A stretch of DNA of 64,000 nucleotides from Macrolepiota albuminosa (GCA_027475525.1 JAMWFC010000005.1:682001-746000), one strand, 5' to 3'. Numbered from the stretch's first letter, positions 12,801-24,004 are shown. Numbers and translations: made by a program. The notes: generated from the letters alone by a model not told the origin.

Positions 12801-15409
12801 GTTAGTATCGCCTTTGTAATATCCTGACCAGGATGACCAAAACGAGCATGCCACAAAGTGGGTGTTATGTCGATTTTGGGAAAAGAATTCGAAACAAGGG
12901 CAGGAAGAGCAACGGATGGCTGAGGAGATATAGATAATGTAGACGTTGGAAGAATGAAGTCGCAAAACAAAAATGAGAGTTGATTATGCACTGATGCTTT
13001 AATAGGATCATCTGTCAGTGATGACGGGAAAAAGATTGATGTAGAACCACGTTCAAAAATGAGTTTCAAGTCATGTTCCACCATTGAGCCTACCGAAAGC
13101 AAATTAATAGGGACATCGGGCGCATGAAAACAGTCTTCCAAGGGAACAGTAACATTCTTGCCACCAGCATGTGTTCGGAAACGAGCTTGACCACGTGCTA
13201 ATGTGTTGAGAGTCCCACAATTAGCTGTGCCCACCAGAACAGCCTGGGCTGTATCATAGGTCCAAAAAACTCGACGGTCCTGGAGTATGTGCGTCGTGCA
13301 CCCTGAGTCCAAGATGGAATTAAAACGAGCGGAAATGGAAGCAAGGACAACAGGAGATGTTGATTGAAGAAGAGCCATGTAGGGCGGCAAGGGTAAATCA
13401 GGCTCATGAGCAACATAGGCAGTCAAATCAATGTCATTGTTTGAGTCAACAGTAGCAGGGATATCTTGTTCATCAACTTCGTCGACAAACGGCAATGGTG
13501 TAGGTATTGGTTGAGTGTCCGCGGTAGCTACATTAGCTTTAGGACAAAAATGTGTAGAATCGCGTCCATTTTCCATACCCCCACCCTTTGACCAGCACGT
13601 CTCAATCATATGCCCATGCATGTTACAATTCGTGCAAAGAATACGAGGGCGAGAATTACCTGAGTCAGGTGTGATCACAGAATTATTAGCCGAAACATTG
13701 TTGGATGATGGATTGGTCGATAAAGAAGTAGCAGTTTGCGTGACGTTTGGAGTAGTGCGAGACCGCGAGGTTAAAGCTAGTCGGTGACGTTCAGCATTCA
13801 TATTCATCATACAAGTCGCGAGCTGAGCGAAATCGTATGATCCACTGGGACCAGCATTTTCCCAAGAGAGTCTAACCTCCTCCTTCAAGACAGACCATCG
13901 ATCACCATTTGGCAAGCCATCGACGAACTTCTGGATTTTCTGCCATGGAGTGAAGTCCCACGGTGTTCCATTCAATTGGTGTACCGCAGAGCGCCAAGCT
14001 TGAACATAAGCAGTTACGGTGTTCGGGGAAGCTAACAATGCGAAAACCTTAGACTTCGTGAGTTCTGCAACTGAAGCACTTCCAATGCCAAATCATTCAC
14101 GTAAGAATGCGAGAAGTTCCCGAGCTGGACAAATAGGTAGGTCATATGGACCCCCACGTCTGGGGAGGAGAGAATCCTGGATTTCTTGAGACAATTTTCC
14201 AACAAGAACATGCTCAACTATGTCATCATTCTGCCAAAACAGCCGATATGCATTTGTCTCCTCGGGCGTGGAATCGAAATCGTAGGGAGGAGGTAATGCG
14301 ACAGGACTAGTCGGGTCCCTAAGATTGCCAACATTGGGAATCCTGCAAATATGACCTCGTAATCCAATGCTGGTGATGATCCGAGTGACTGCCGATTCCC
14401 AAGAAACCCACTCTATGGACGAGCGAAGTAAGGGAACTGTGGCCAACTATGGTAATTTCATGTCATGAGAAGCCGTTCCAGTAACATGCGACGTTCGTGA
14501 ATACGATTGACGCGGGGGAGGAAGAAATGGAGGCGGTAAAGGGTTGGGTTGAGGATTCTGATTTGTAGGGAATTGAGGGGAAAAATTGCGACGAAAAGCA
14601 GGAAGCAGTGGATCATCTTGACAGAAATCAACGTTGTTAACATTGTTCAATAATACAGCAATTGGAGAATGATGAAAAGGAGGGGGGGCTTGGCCAATAT
14701 TTGGGGGTGGAAAAAGAGGCTGCTGTCCAACAGCCGGATGAGGAGAAGACAACAAAGATGAACTATCGGAATGATTATTATGAAAAGCCGGGAAGGCGTT
14801 GAATTGATTAAAAACAGCAGGTTGCTGTGCAATGTGATTGTCCAAAAAAGGTGGAACATTGATAGAAGAAGCCGTACGTGAAAGAGGAAGAGGAATTTGA
14901 GAGGGTTGAATTAAAGGAGCACGAACAGTATCAGGACGAAGGTCTTCAGGACGAACAGAGTTCGCTCTAAAGGCCTGAGTAGAAAGCGGACAAGAATAAG
15001 CAGGAAAATGTGATTCAGAAAAAGGGCCAGAAGGTTGTGAATAAACAGAATTTGGTCGAGAAACATGATCCAAATCAGAATAATAGGTATGGACAGAGGG
15101 TGGTCAGACAGGAGGTCGACAAGGGGTTGGAGCAAGAACAGATGGAGATATATGCGGGGAATGTGATGGTGGTATAGCAGTTCTATGCGGTAAATTATAA
15201 GTCCTATTGTTTTGGAAAGTAGGCGGTGTATCGTAAGAATTCAAATAAGGAAAAGAAGAGTGTGGTCGTTGTGGATTTCGTGGTCCCTGGATCGGCGAGC
15301 CATTTAGTCGTGGATTAGCGAGAGGTCCTGGCATGATGGACAACGTCACTGCGTCATTTTTCCGAGAGTGATTTGAAATAACCTGCTCATCTACAGTGTA
15401 AGAAGGCAT
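9836..15409 (-). pseudogene. copia gag-pol polyprotein with five premature stops and no frameshift
   Basis: One frame spans about 1,858 codons. In order it holds a Pro/Gln/Asn-rich gag N-terminus; a CCHC knuckle (CTNCNMHGHMIETC, near 13630); aspartic protease (LDSGCTTH, near 13300); a GAG-preintegrase HHCC zinc finger; integrase with its DDE residues (HMDSCGP, RSDNAKEF, NGKAERY); RT (VDDG near 10830); and RNase H (ALSSTEAEYM, ICDNKSA). The stops are TGA at 15104-15106, TAG at 14447-14449, TGA at 14093-14095, TGA at 11027-11029 and TGA at 10184-10186. The frame is unbroken across all five. The stop at 11027 falls in the conserved RT sequence just before ALYGLKQ, where Arg or Lys is usual, consistent with CGA to TGA. 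Confidence 0.9.
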
Positions 15410-15515
15410 GGCTGAATTGATAGAAAGAAGTTTGCCAACACCACGTGGAGGCAGCCACGGGCGTCTGATAAGATACTAAGGCAATGAGTTATCCCAACAT
15501 GCCAGACTTAGAAAA

Positions 15516-15526
15516 GGCCCATAACC
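15516..15526 (-). promoter_or_regulatory. Primer-binding site, half-tRNA-iMet type
   Basis: Immediately internal to the 5' LTR, the minus strand reads GGTTATGGGCC. This is complementary to the anticodon-stem region of initiator tRNA-Met (GGCCCATAACC) rather than to a tRNA 3' CCA end. Drosophila copia is known to prime from such a tRNA half. Match length is 11 nt. Confidence 0.65.
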
Positions 15527-15653
15527 TGTAGACCCGGATCTATATAGACACAAACAGAGAGAAAAAGCCTCAGTGTCGTGTTGATTGGTGAGAGACAACT
15601 GATTTTATTGCACCTATATAGACACAAACAGAGAGAAAACTGTGTAAAGTTAC
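15527..15653 (-). repeat. copia 5' LTR, left part
   Basis: 127 bp matching the start of the 9410 LTR. It is interrupted after GTTAC (15649-15653) by Ty3 element A and continues at 20971-21148. Confidence 0.92.
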
Positions 15654-16371
15654 TGTCATGACCCCTCCCCTCTGGGCCCACCCCGGGACACCCCCGGAAC
15701 ACCATCCGGGACCCTCCCTCTGACCCCGCAGGACACGCCCCGCCATCACGACCGCCGACACTGCCATCAGCCGCCACCAGCCCTGATCAACGATCAGATC
15801 ACCGACTTGCTCCCGGCCATCATGCATCACGCATCACAACCCCCTCCGCGCCAATTGATCATGCGCTCTACACACGCAATCCAGGTATACAGTCCCTGCC
15901 GCTACTCAATGACTCCCGGAACCCATCCCAGACACCCTGGAACCCCAAGACCTGGTCCCGTAGTACTTATAGCGTAGTTCCCTGTTGTATTCGCTAGTCT
16001 TGATATTACATTGCATTACTTGGATTGTTGCATGCCCTCTATATTGACTGGTACACATTGACTGGCACGCTTGACTGGCACGCTTGGATAATCGCATGCT
16101 CTAAGACTGGTATGCACTTCGCGACTTTAACTTACTAACTTGGTCTCGTCTTAGAACCTCCGGTTCACGACCCGACCCCCACCCGAACTCCCCAGCTACC
16201 CACCACCCAAAACCCCTGGACTAAGTCCCCTCTCCCGGGATTCCCCTGTCCACGTCTCGAACCCCGGAGTCCTAGCCCTGGAGTTCCAGACACCCGAGTA
16301 TCCGTGGGTCAAGTCCGCATTGTAAGGGCGATCGCTTTCCTGGAAAGCCCCCGACTCAGCGGAACCTGACA
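15654..16371 (+). repeat. Element A 5' LTR
   Basis: 718 bp, TGTCATGACC...CCTGACA. It is clearly homologous to both LTRs of element C and to the reversed LTR at 48625-49338. A TATA-like ACTTATAG lies at 15965-15972. Confidence 0.92.
15996..16008 (+). promoter_or_regulatory. Predicted transcript start / self-primer in element A LTR
   Basis: AGTCTTGATATTA lies about 25-30 bp after the TATA-like box and is the exact reverse complement of the 13 nt directly after the LTR (16372-16384). In Tf1-type elements the first bases of the mRNA fold back to prime reverse transcription. Position and complementarity fit that model; the start site itself is inferred. Confidence 0.7.
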
Positions 16372-16384
16372 TAATATCAAGACT
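16372..16384 (+). promoter_or_regulatory. Self-priming primer-binding site of element A
   Basis: TAATATCAAGACT begins at the first base after the LTR and pairs over all 13 nt with 15996-16008. No TGG-starting tRNA-type PBS is present. Confidence 0.72.
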
Positions 16385-16537
16385 CCCTCCTTACACCGTT
16401 CTTGATGGCTACGTATACTCACACTTACTACCCCACGGGCTACCAGACCGACCCCTACGGTCCCTCCTTACACCGTTCTTGATGGCTACGTATACTCACA
16501 CTTACTACCCCACGGGCTACCAGACCGACCCCTACGG
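16384..16537. repeat. 77-bp tandem duplication, seam 2
   Basis: Units 16384-16460 and 16461-16537 are identical. The duplication includes the gag start codon, giving two apparent ATGs (16405 and 16482). Confidence 0.95.
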
Positions 16538-19265
16538 ACGCCCGGTACCCCAGCATTACTCCGCACAGACCCCCCGCCCCGTCTATCCACCCCTCCCATA
16601 CGAACCTCCGTACCCCCACCGCCACTGGGCCCCCAACCCATCCCTCTATGATCTGGGGCCCTCAGCCAGCTGGGCCCCTCCACCCAACTTAGCCATGGCA
16701 CGACCCGTGGAGGTCCCCTCGTACCGGAGCATCCCCGGGGGCCTGCCGGAGACCCCACCCCCAACTTAGCCATGGCACGACCCGTGGAGGTCCCCTCGTA
16801 CCGGAGCATCCCCGGGGGCCTGCCGGAGACCCCAGTACCCAGTGGACCTCACACGATCCCCCCCAGCGAAGGCCCCTTCGCACCCACCCCCTACTACGGC
16901 TACCAGCACCCCGTTCCCCAACCCCGAGAACCCCGAGGACCCCCCTACCTCGACTACCCCCCTCGTCACTACCCGGCCACCGCTCCACCCGCTCGAACCC
17001 CTCCCTCACCAATGGGACGACGACACCTCGAGGAGTATGAACGGCAACGGGACGAAGTACTCCGCTCACTCAGGATCTTGCCGGAGGACTTTGCACAACG
17101 GGCAAGGGCGCTGCTCACGGAATTCGGGCACGACGACTTCGAAGGCACTCCGGAGGAATGGGCTCATTGCTTGGTCAAATTCGGGGACCGCCTCACGCGA
17201 GGAGAACTTCCAGAGCAAACTATGGTAAAGTATAGGCGCAATACGATCCTCCGAGAAGAATTGCAGCAGCTGCTCGACGAAGTCCACGCGTCCCCCTCCA
17301 CTCGACCCCTCAACGACCCCGCGGACCCAGGTCGCTCGATTCACGTTTGACGGGAACCCCCGGAGCCAGCCCCGGCAGCCCCGACAGCCCCCACGGACCC
17401 CACTCCGGAACAACGACAACGGGAAGAGCGACAAAATGCCTCGGCCATATTGCGGTCCCTCAACCCAACTGGAGGCCTCTTCGATCAACCCGCTGCCCGC
17501 ACGGTAGGCTTGTCAACTCGCCGCAGGGCTAACTCTGTTCCTAGTACCTTTGAGACCTGGGGACAGCCCCAAAGACCCCTGGAACCCCTCCCACGAACGG
17601 ACAATGCCCGACCTCCGGCCCCAGCAAATCCCGGTAGACCCCGCGTGGACACCCCTAGCACGGACGACACGCTGTGCTACATCAACGAGCTCACGTGCGG
17701 CAACAACGAACTACGTCCCATGCCCGCACCCGTTCCAGTACCGCCCCCTACGTCAGCCCTGGCCCCTCCGGAACGCAACTTCCGCCGTGACCCCCTGCCC
17801 CACTTCGACCTGCGGAACCCCCCACGGCCTCCAATGCAAGCGCGACCTTCCCAGGTTGAACGTCCCCCATGCAACCCGGCACCCGGGCCCCCTCAGATCG
17901 ACCTGACACCACCGAACCCTCCCCGACCGCCTCCGTCACCTCTGGCCAAACCTCGAGGATGATCTCCAGGCCCCCCACCTCCGCCAGTCCCTGCGTGGAG
18001 ACCCGGGCCTCCCCCTGGCAGGAACAAACCCCCCTGGGACAACGGACCTCCTGGGCGTGGACCTCCAGATGAGCCACCTGGAGGAGGCCCTCCAGGCAGG
18101 TGGGGTCCCACTCTCGGTGCTTTTCCTCCACAAGGAGGGGGGGGGTAATCATTACTACTACTACTACAATGCCGGCCCTCCCCCCCGCAACACTGCCGGA
18201 CCAGATGACGCCCGCGACGCCCTCGCCTACGAAGGACGTCTGGACATTCAGAAACCCGATGCGTTCATGGGCTGGGACCCCCAAAAATGGCGTACATTCC
18301 TCACCCAGTGTCTCAATATGTTTCAGGCAAAACCACTCACGTTTCAGGTTGACAGCTCCCGAGTGGCCTTTGCCACCTCGTACCTCCAGGGGATTGCCTT
18401 CGACTACTACACGGCCCTCATCCAGTTCGACCCCAACAATCCGGCACTCGCCTGCTGGCAAGCCTTCGTCGACGAGTTCTCAGGGAAGTTCGGGATCTAC
18501 GACACTGTGGCCGAGGCCGAGGACAACCTTTTCAACTTCCAGATGCGCTTGGAAGAACGATTCACTACCTTCATCGTACGTTTTGAAAAGGAAGCTTACG
18601 AGACAGGTTGGAACTACAGCGCCCTCCGGTATGCCCTCCACCGTGCCCTGCCGCAACATATCAAGGACGTTCTCCGACTCGCCTCGAAACAACCCTCCTA
18701 CGACGGATACAAGGCCCTCGTCATGCAGATCGACCAACGCTACTGGGAAGACCGCAGCGAGTACTTGAACTCCCAACCCCTCTGGAACCCTAGGGGAGGA
18801 CCCCCTTGGCCCTCCGGCAAAAACCCCAACCCCCAAGGTCAGAACCCCGGTCTCCCCGCGTTCCCTGGCGGCCGACCCCCGGTGAGTCGCGGCCCGCCCA
18901 ATGCTAACCCCAGCAGCGGCGTACGCCCCCAGGCCCAACTCAACGCCGCCGTGGCTGCCCACGACCTGGGTGACGCGCCAAGCCCTGAGGAACCCCCGGA
19001 AGACCCTGAAGACTTCGACTTCGACAATGAACGGGACGAGGAGGCCCTCCGGGCCAACCAGCTTCAAAAGAAGGGACGACCCTGGATTGAAGTCCCGACG
19101 GATGTGCAGGAACGATGGAGAAGGGAGGGTGTCTGCATACTCTGTGGTGAGAAAGACCATTTCATCTCCGAGTGCCCCAAACGACAGGTCATGGGACGTG
19201 CCACCTGGACCTTCGAAGGGGAGGACGCCACCTACGAGTATTCGGAAAACGACCCGGCGATTTAG
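16482..19265 (+). pseudogene. Element A gag
   Basis: The Tyr/Pro-rich N-terminus starts at the ATG at 16482 and is followed by a linker and capsid domain (near 18230-18780; retrotransposon gag signature LTFQVDSSRVAFATSYLQG). A CCHC knuckle follows (CILCGEKDHFISEC, near 19135-19175). Breaks: the seam at 16760, TGA at 17348-17350, TGA at 17960-17962 (CGA in element C), and a frame change in a run of Gs near 18135-18146. The frame ends at TAG 19263-19265, and protease continues in another frame that overlaps it by at least 94 nt, suggesting a frameshift-type gag-pol junction. The capsid domain is missing from element C. Confidence 0.8.
16683..16836. repeat. 77-bp tandem duplication, seam 3
   Basis: Period 77 (16683-16759 and 16760-16836), with the last two bases of the unit differing. 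Element C has a single copy at the homologous place (near 53205). Confidence 0.9.
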
Positions 19266-20946
19266 ACCTGGAAGACGCCCTAAATCACGGAATCGACCCC
19301 GACGTCTTCTCTGCCCTGGTCTCCCATCTTCGCTCCACGACACTCATACAGGACACCCTCACGGCCTACCTACCCTCCCACTCCTCGCACTCCCTCCTCC
19401 TCAAAACCCGCCTCACCCCCTCCGGAACCCCCCTCGACACCCTCGTTGACAGTGGCGCCACCAACAACTTCATCGACAAAGCATGGTCTACCCTCATCCC
19501 AGAACCCGCTCAGCGGCTCCCGGTCCCGGTACGGCTCTGCCTCTTTGACGGAGACGCCTCTACGGCGGGGGACATCACTCACTTCATGCGTATGCCCGTT
19601 ACTTTCGCCAATGGACAGACTTACACCCTCCGGATATTGATAACCAAACTCCACCCTTCCGCACCCCTGGTCCTAGGGCTCCCGTGGCTCCGAGACACCA
19701 ACCCCCGCATTGATTGGCGACATCTTACCCTTCGCCTGACCCAGGACCCGACGCCCAACGACCAGCAACTCCCCTTCAACATCCCCCACTCTCTGAACCC
19801 TACCCCGAAGGACGGGCCCCCACCACCCCCCGGACTCCAGTCCTGTTCATCCCGATCCTTTGTCATCAATGCCAGGCTGGACGGCGCCCCAGGACCAGTA
19901 TTGGCCCTCATCGACAGCAGAGCCACCGGAGTTTTCATCAGCGACGCTCTTGACCTCCCCCACGACTCCCTCAACCAGCCCCTCCGCCTGCAATGCCTCA
20001 ACGGCACCCCCTCCTCCTCCGGCCCCATCCAGAGGTCTCACTTGGGATGCATGACCCTGGACAACAACTACGAGTTTACCTCCAACTTCCTGGTCACGCG
20101 ACTTCACGAATCGACCCCGATGGTGCTGGGACTACCCTGGCTGCGCAACACAAACCCCGACATCGATTGGAGGACGCTCACCATGACCTTCCCGGGACCC
20201 GAAGACCACCCCTCGACCGCTGTGCACCTCTGGGCCCTAGGAAGCGACCCGACGCCCGACACACCCAGGACGACTGCCGCGCCCCCCACGCCTGCACCAC
20301 CCACACCCGTCTGAGCCCGCAAGGCCCTTGATCGGCCCCCAAACATTCCTCGGAACAAGTACAAAGGGCCGAACTACCCTGGCCAGTCTCAGACACGCGT
20401 CACACCCGCTCCGGCTGATGTACCCGTGACCCCGATCGACCCGAACGCACTCGACATTAGGATTATTGGGGCTGCCCCCTTCGCCTGCCTCATGAGGGAT
20501 GGGACTTCCACGTTTCAGCTGCACACCTAGCCTTCTCTCCTGGAAGAACACCTATGAGGGGACACTATTCCCCCGGAAAAGAAAACCGAGGAGCAAATCC
20601 TCCAAGAAGTAGTTTCCCCAGAGTATCACAAGTTCGCTGATGTATTCTCTGAAGGAGACGCCAAGGAGATCCCCCCTCACTGCCCCTATGATCACACCAT
20701 TGACCTCAGTTCGCTGATGTATTCTCTGAAGGAGACGCCAAGGAGATCCCCCCTCACTGCCCCTATGATCACACCATCGACCTCGAGGAAGGAGCCACCC
20801 CCCCTTTTGGCAAGGTATACAACATGTCGGAGGTCGAACTCCGGGCTCTCAAGGACTACCTCGACGAAATGCTCAGTAAGGGATTCATCCGACCCTCCGC
20901 CTCCGCTGCCAGAGCCCCGGTTCTATTTGCCAAGAAGAAGGACGGT
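19172..20946 (+). pseudogene. Element A protease region (two tandem retropepsin-like domains) and start of RT
   Basis: The first aspartic-protease unit has VDSGATNNF (Asp codon 19447) and ends at VLGLPWL. A second unit follows with the same layout: IDSRATGVF (Asp codon 19912), again ending at VLGLPWL. The second active-site Gly is Arg (AGA at 19918-19920); element C has GGA there. Downstream come the pre-RT linker and the first RT residues up to KKKDG, where the deletion joint lies. Premature stops are TGA 20312-20314, TAG 20528-20530 and TGA 20555-20557, and there is a 77-bp seam at 20631. The first and third stops are CGA in element C. Confidence 0.82.
20631..20784. repeat. 77-bp tandem duplication, seam 4
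   Basis: Units 20631-20707 and 20708-20784 differ at one base (T/C at 20701/20778). Confidence 0.93.
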
Positions 20947-20970
20947 CCCCCGACTCAGCGGAATCTGACA

Positions 20971-21148
20971 GTTACAAGTTATAAGTATATGCATTTGACA
21001 CACAGAGAGTAATGACTTACAGCCTCAGTGTCGTGTTGATTGGTGAGAGACAACTGAGGCTGTAAAACATGCCCAAACGAGCGAAGTGGTAAATGATCAC
21101 ATGATTGATCGGATGCGGAGACCCAAAAAGGACCAGTCAAGTCCAACA
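20971..21148 (-). repeat. copia 5' LTR, right part
   Basis: Starts with the second copy of GTTAC and continues the LTR to its CA end at 21148. The TTGCT duplication follows. Confidence 0.92.
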
Positions 21149-21488
21149 TTGCTGAACCCCATATGGCAGACCGTTCTTCAAAGGCATTGCAGAATGTTGC
21201 TTCTGTTCTGCACGTCTATAATATCCAAACAGACGAGAAATCGTGGGAGAGCTTGCGGCATCACCCTCGCGTTCTTGTCAAAGATCCACCGCGCGATCAG
21301 CTTTCTGCACCAGTCAAGGATTCAGCATTTCTCCTGGTAAGCACGCAACGAGTGCTCTCGCATCTCTGTCAACATTCGATGCGTTAAATTGACTGTTGAT
21401 ACCTTCATAGACCCGTTTCCCAGGATATTTGGTCACCAATACCCACCCCACCGAGGATGGAATCGGCGCCTCCTCCTCCCACGATTAA

Positions 21489-21885
21489 CGTCGCAACCAA
21501 GGAGGAGTCAATGGTGACAGAGACAGGCATGGTCATGGAGTCATTGGTGGAAGGGTCTTAGATCCATCTTTTTATTGTGTAGGTAACTCTGAGTAACCCA
21601 CTTGATATGCTCAAGCTGACACGCACTCCAGAGTAGCGTGTATATACAGTGGACCCAGAGGAGGGGTCACTCAATCTTGTTTTATTTTTAATTTCATACC
21701 TTTTTGCCTCTGGCATCATATGTGCACCTGTCTGATAAGAGACTGCACTCTTTTGTGTTCAGATGACACCACTACGTCACACATGACGCTAACATTTTGC
21801 AGCAACATGAAGCACGTATTAGCCTGTTGTTTGCACTTTCATGCATCATTCATTCCACTCCAACTTCCTGCCTTAGACCGAGTAG
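21489..21885. other. Unassigned; possible internal remnant of a B-like Ty3 element
   Basis: No ORF of interest. The right half leads into a polypurine stretch and LTR related to element B, so part of it is probably the end of a decayed B-like internal region. Confidence 0.35.
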
Positions 21886-22076
21886 TCGGTCTCATTGGGG
21901 GGTATGTAATGGAGTCACACTTGTTACTAGCATCAACGATGCTATAAGCATTCATTAGAGTATTGTGTAAGACAACATCTTGTATTCACTCTAGTTCTAG
22001 TCAATCCAATACTGCAGTCTGATTCAGCACTGTGTGAAACACACAAGATAGTTCTAACTCGTAACCACCAGTTACA
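21886..22076 (+). repeat. Remnant of a B-related Ty3 element: polypurine tract plus LTR
   Basis: TCGGTCTCATTGGGGGGTA is followed by a TGTA...GTTACA segment (21905-22076, 172 bp). This resembles the end of element B, where TCGGTCTGATTGGGGGGTG precedes its 3' LTR (33602-33621) and that LTR also ends in GTTACA. The LTR interior shares a GTCTGATTC...GCA stretch but is otherwise diverged. Confidence 0.5.
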
Positions 22077-22360
22077 GCCAGTACATTTTCACTGCCAGGC
22101 ACATGGTTTGCTAGGCAGTACAGAATCAGAGAAGCAAAGGACAAAAAAGCAAAGGAATGCACCAAGTAATGGCTGCACTTTGAGCTTTTTTGCTTTGGGT
22201 TTCCCCTCAGGCTTGACCTGGAGGAGGGGGGAGAGACAACATCAGCATGTCTAAGCATTGCGCTACTAGGTCAAGTTTGCAAGCTAAGACTTATGTTAGC
22301 ATGGTGCTTGACTGGGCCAGAAGCTGGTGTACCAAGCATCTCAATGTCTTTGTCTTGAGC
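22077..22360. other. Unassigned; candidate minus-strand exon
   Basis: On the minus strand a branch-like GCTGAT, a pyrimidine tract and CTCCTCCAG precede a short Lys-rich open stretch (VKPEGKPKAKKLKVQP, near 22155-22220), looking like a 3' splice site. It could belong to the gene candidate on the other side of element B (33855-35460). Evidence is weak. Confidence 0.3.
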
Positions 22361-22365
22361 ATGGC

Positions 22366-22598
22366 TGTAGCGTAGTCCGCTATGTGGCGTTGGCCACATA
22401 GCTTTACTTACTGTATAGTAGTAAATATTATATTATATTTATTATAATATAATATTATTTACATTAGTATATAATTAGTTTACCCTGCTGCTTACAAAGC
22501 AGCTTATTTTTGTGTTGTACTTCATAGTCAATAGACCGGACTGGTCTGATTCTGTGCAGTGTGAACACTAAGCTCACAATTCCTGTAACTTTGTTACA
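22366..22598 (+). repeat. Element B 5' LTR
   Basis: 233 bp, TGTAGCG...GTTACA, with an AT-rich core (about 22420-22475) that may hold the promoter. Identical to 33622-33854 as read. Confidence 0.93.
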
Positions 22599-23675
22599 TT
22601 TTTTTGAATCCGCCAGCTAGAATCTATTGCCTAGCATCCGACGTCAGTCGTTGAGTTCGTTGACAGAACTCTATCAGCTTCTCAAGCTTCTTGCACAGCC
22701 ACACCATGCAAATTTCAAACAGGGAATCGATGAGTAATCCCATACCTGCAGTGCCCACTGACGGCAGGCGAAATGCCCACGACTTACGGGGAGACCCAGC
22801 AGACACTCAGGACGTGTCAGCGTCCAATGCGGGTCAGGTAAGATCCAAGGCTCAAGACCGAGGTCGGAGTACCGACCTGGCCAGGAATGAGATCGAGGCC
22901 CGGAGAGCTGAAAGCTCACAGCAGGACGGTCCGCAACACCTCCAGGACAAGATGCCCAGGGGATTAACGCCCCCAGTTACGCAGCTGCCAGGAGGACTGC
23001 AATGGTCTAGCCGATTGGCTTCCAAAGGACCCCCGCAGGATGGCCGACAGTCAACCGGCGCCTATGGCGCCCCAGGAGATGCCGAGTCGTCAGTACGGAC
23101 TGGGAGAGCCCTCCCTGCGAGCCGGAGCAGTGGGACCAGGCGGTCCACAGCGGGTCCAATGCCTTCTAAAGTAGCGGAAGCCTGCTTAGAAGAGGTACCG
23201 AAGGAGGCTGCAAGGCCTGAAGTATACTGCGTGGAAGATCGATTCCCATGCACACCAGCAGTGGAGGAAGCTCCAGAGGTTGTAGAGCTTCCAGAGGAGG
23301 TGATGGAGTCGTCAAGTGACGACGACGCCGGAGCAGAGGAACAGCGGCTGAAAACCGCATACACCGTGCGCTTGCGGGTGTTCTGGGACTTGCACCCAGA
23401 GGTGATGAAATACACCACCCAAGCGCGACTTGAGCACTACGCGTCAGCCCATATAGTAGCACTTAGGCGACAAGGGCACGAAGTGCCCAATGTATTCAGT
23501 ACAAAATATACTGATTTAATGGTGAGAGTGCTCATGATGGAGCTGCAAATGTATGTGCAGCGGAAGGCCACATGGCAATCGGGGGTCTCGACCCCCTGGA
23601 GCCACACGTCTGAAGAATGCTCAGCACGACGCAATCAAGACGTCGGAATTGAGCTAGTGGAGGCACTAGCACAGG

Positions 23676-23829
23676 CGCAAGAAGTGCCCGAAGTAAGACC
23701 GGTGAGTACTTTTTATACTCCAGCAGGACAAGGGTGGCATGAGGAGCCCCCACGCAAGAAGTGCCCGAAGTAAGACCGGTGAGTACTTTTTATACTCCAG
23801 CAGGACAAGGGTGGCATGAGGAGCCCCCA
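23676..23829. repeat. 77-bp tandem duplication, seam 5
   Basis: Units 23676-23752 and 23753-23829 are identical; they shift the gag frame. Confidence 0.95.
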
Positions 23830-23850
23830 CACATGCATCACTATGACCAT

Positions 23851-24004
23851 AGGACAGATATGTCAGGTCCGGATGGGCACAATAGTACCGTGCTCAAGGT
23901 GGAGAGCGAGGCATCTGTGATGCCGCGAGGACAGATATGTCAGGTCCGGATGGGCACAATAGTACCGTGCTCAAGGTGGAGAGCGAGGCATCTGTGATGC
24001 CGCG
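23851..24004. repeat. 77-bp tandem duplication, seam 6
   Basis: Units 23851-23927 and 23928-24004 are identical, only 21 bp after seam 5. Confidence 0.95.

Larger units (their letters stand above)
15654..20970 (+). mobile_element. Ty3 element A (chromovirus family A/C), internally deleted
   Basis: A 718-bp LTR, gag, protease and the beginning of RT are present. The sequence then jumps directly to the last 24 bp of an LTR (20947-20970). The target duplication GTTAC is intact (15649-15653 and 20971-20975). Because both outer ends and the duplication survive, the loss of RT-RNase H-IN and most of the 3' LTR happened after insertion, or is a misassembly. The closest relative in the window is element C (52179-61935). 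Confidence 0.9.
9410..21148 (-). mobile_element. Ty1/copia LTR retrotransposon with a Ty3 element nested in its 5' LTR
   Basis: The LTRs begin TG and end CA on both strands: 9410-9786 (3' LTR of the minus-strand element) and 15527-15653 plus 20971-21148 (5' LTR, interrupted). The target duplication TTGCT is at 9405-9409 and 21149-21153. The interior 9787-15526 holds one gag-pol frame. The two LTRs are both 300 bp once the 77-bp duplication in the first and the Ty3 insert in the second are removed. I count five differences between them (about 1.7 percent), all transitions at CpG sites, so the insertion is fairly young and has been methylation-damaged. Confidence 0.93.
9389..21488 (+). pseudogene. 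Spliced host gene of unknown function, split by the copia insertion
   Basis: An exon starts after CACTAG at 9388 and runs to 9409, where the copia element begins. After the element and its TTGCT duplication the frame resumes at 21154 and continues to 21336. A 74-nt intron follows (21337-21410, GTAAGC...TTCATAG), then a last exon with a TAA stop at 21486-21488. Joining the flanks without the second TTGCT keeps one frame: seven codons come from 9389-9409 and the rest from the right side. The joined C-terminal part is about 94 codons. I recognise no domain. Upstream exons were not resolved, so this is the 3' end of a gene, broken inside an exon. The splice sites and frame continuity are seen; function is unknown. 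Confidence 0.6.
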
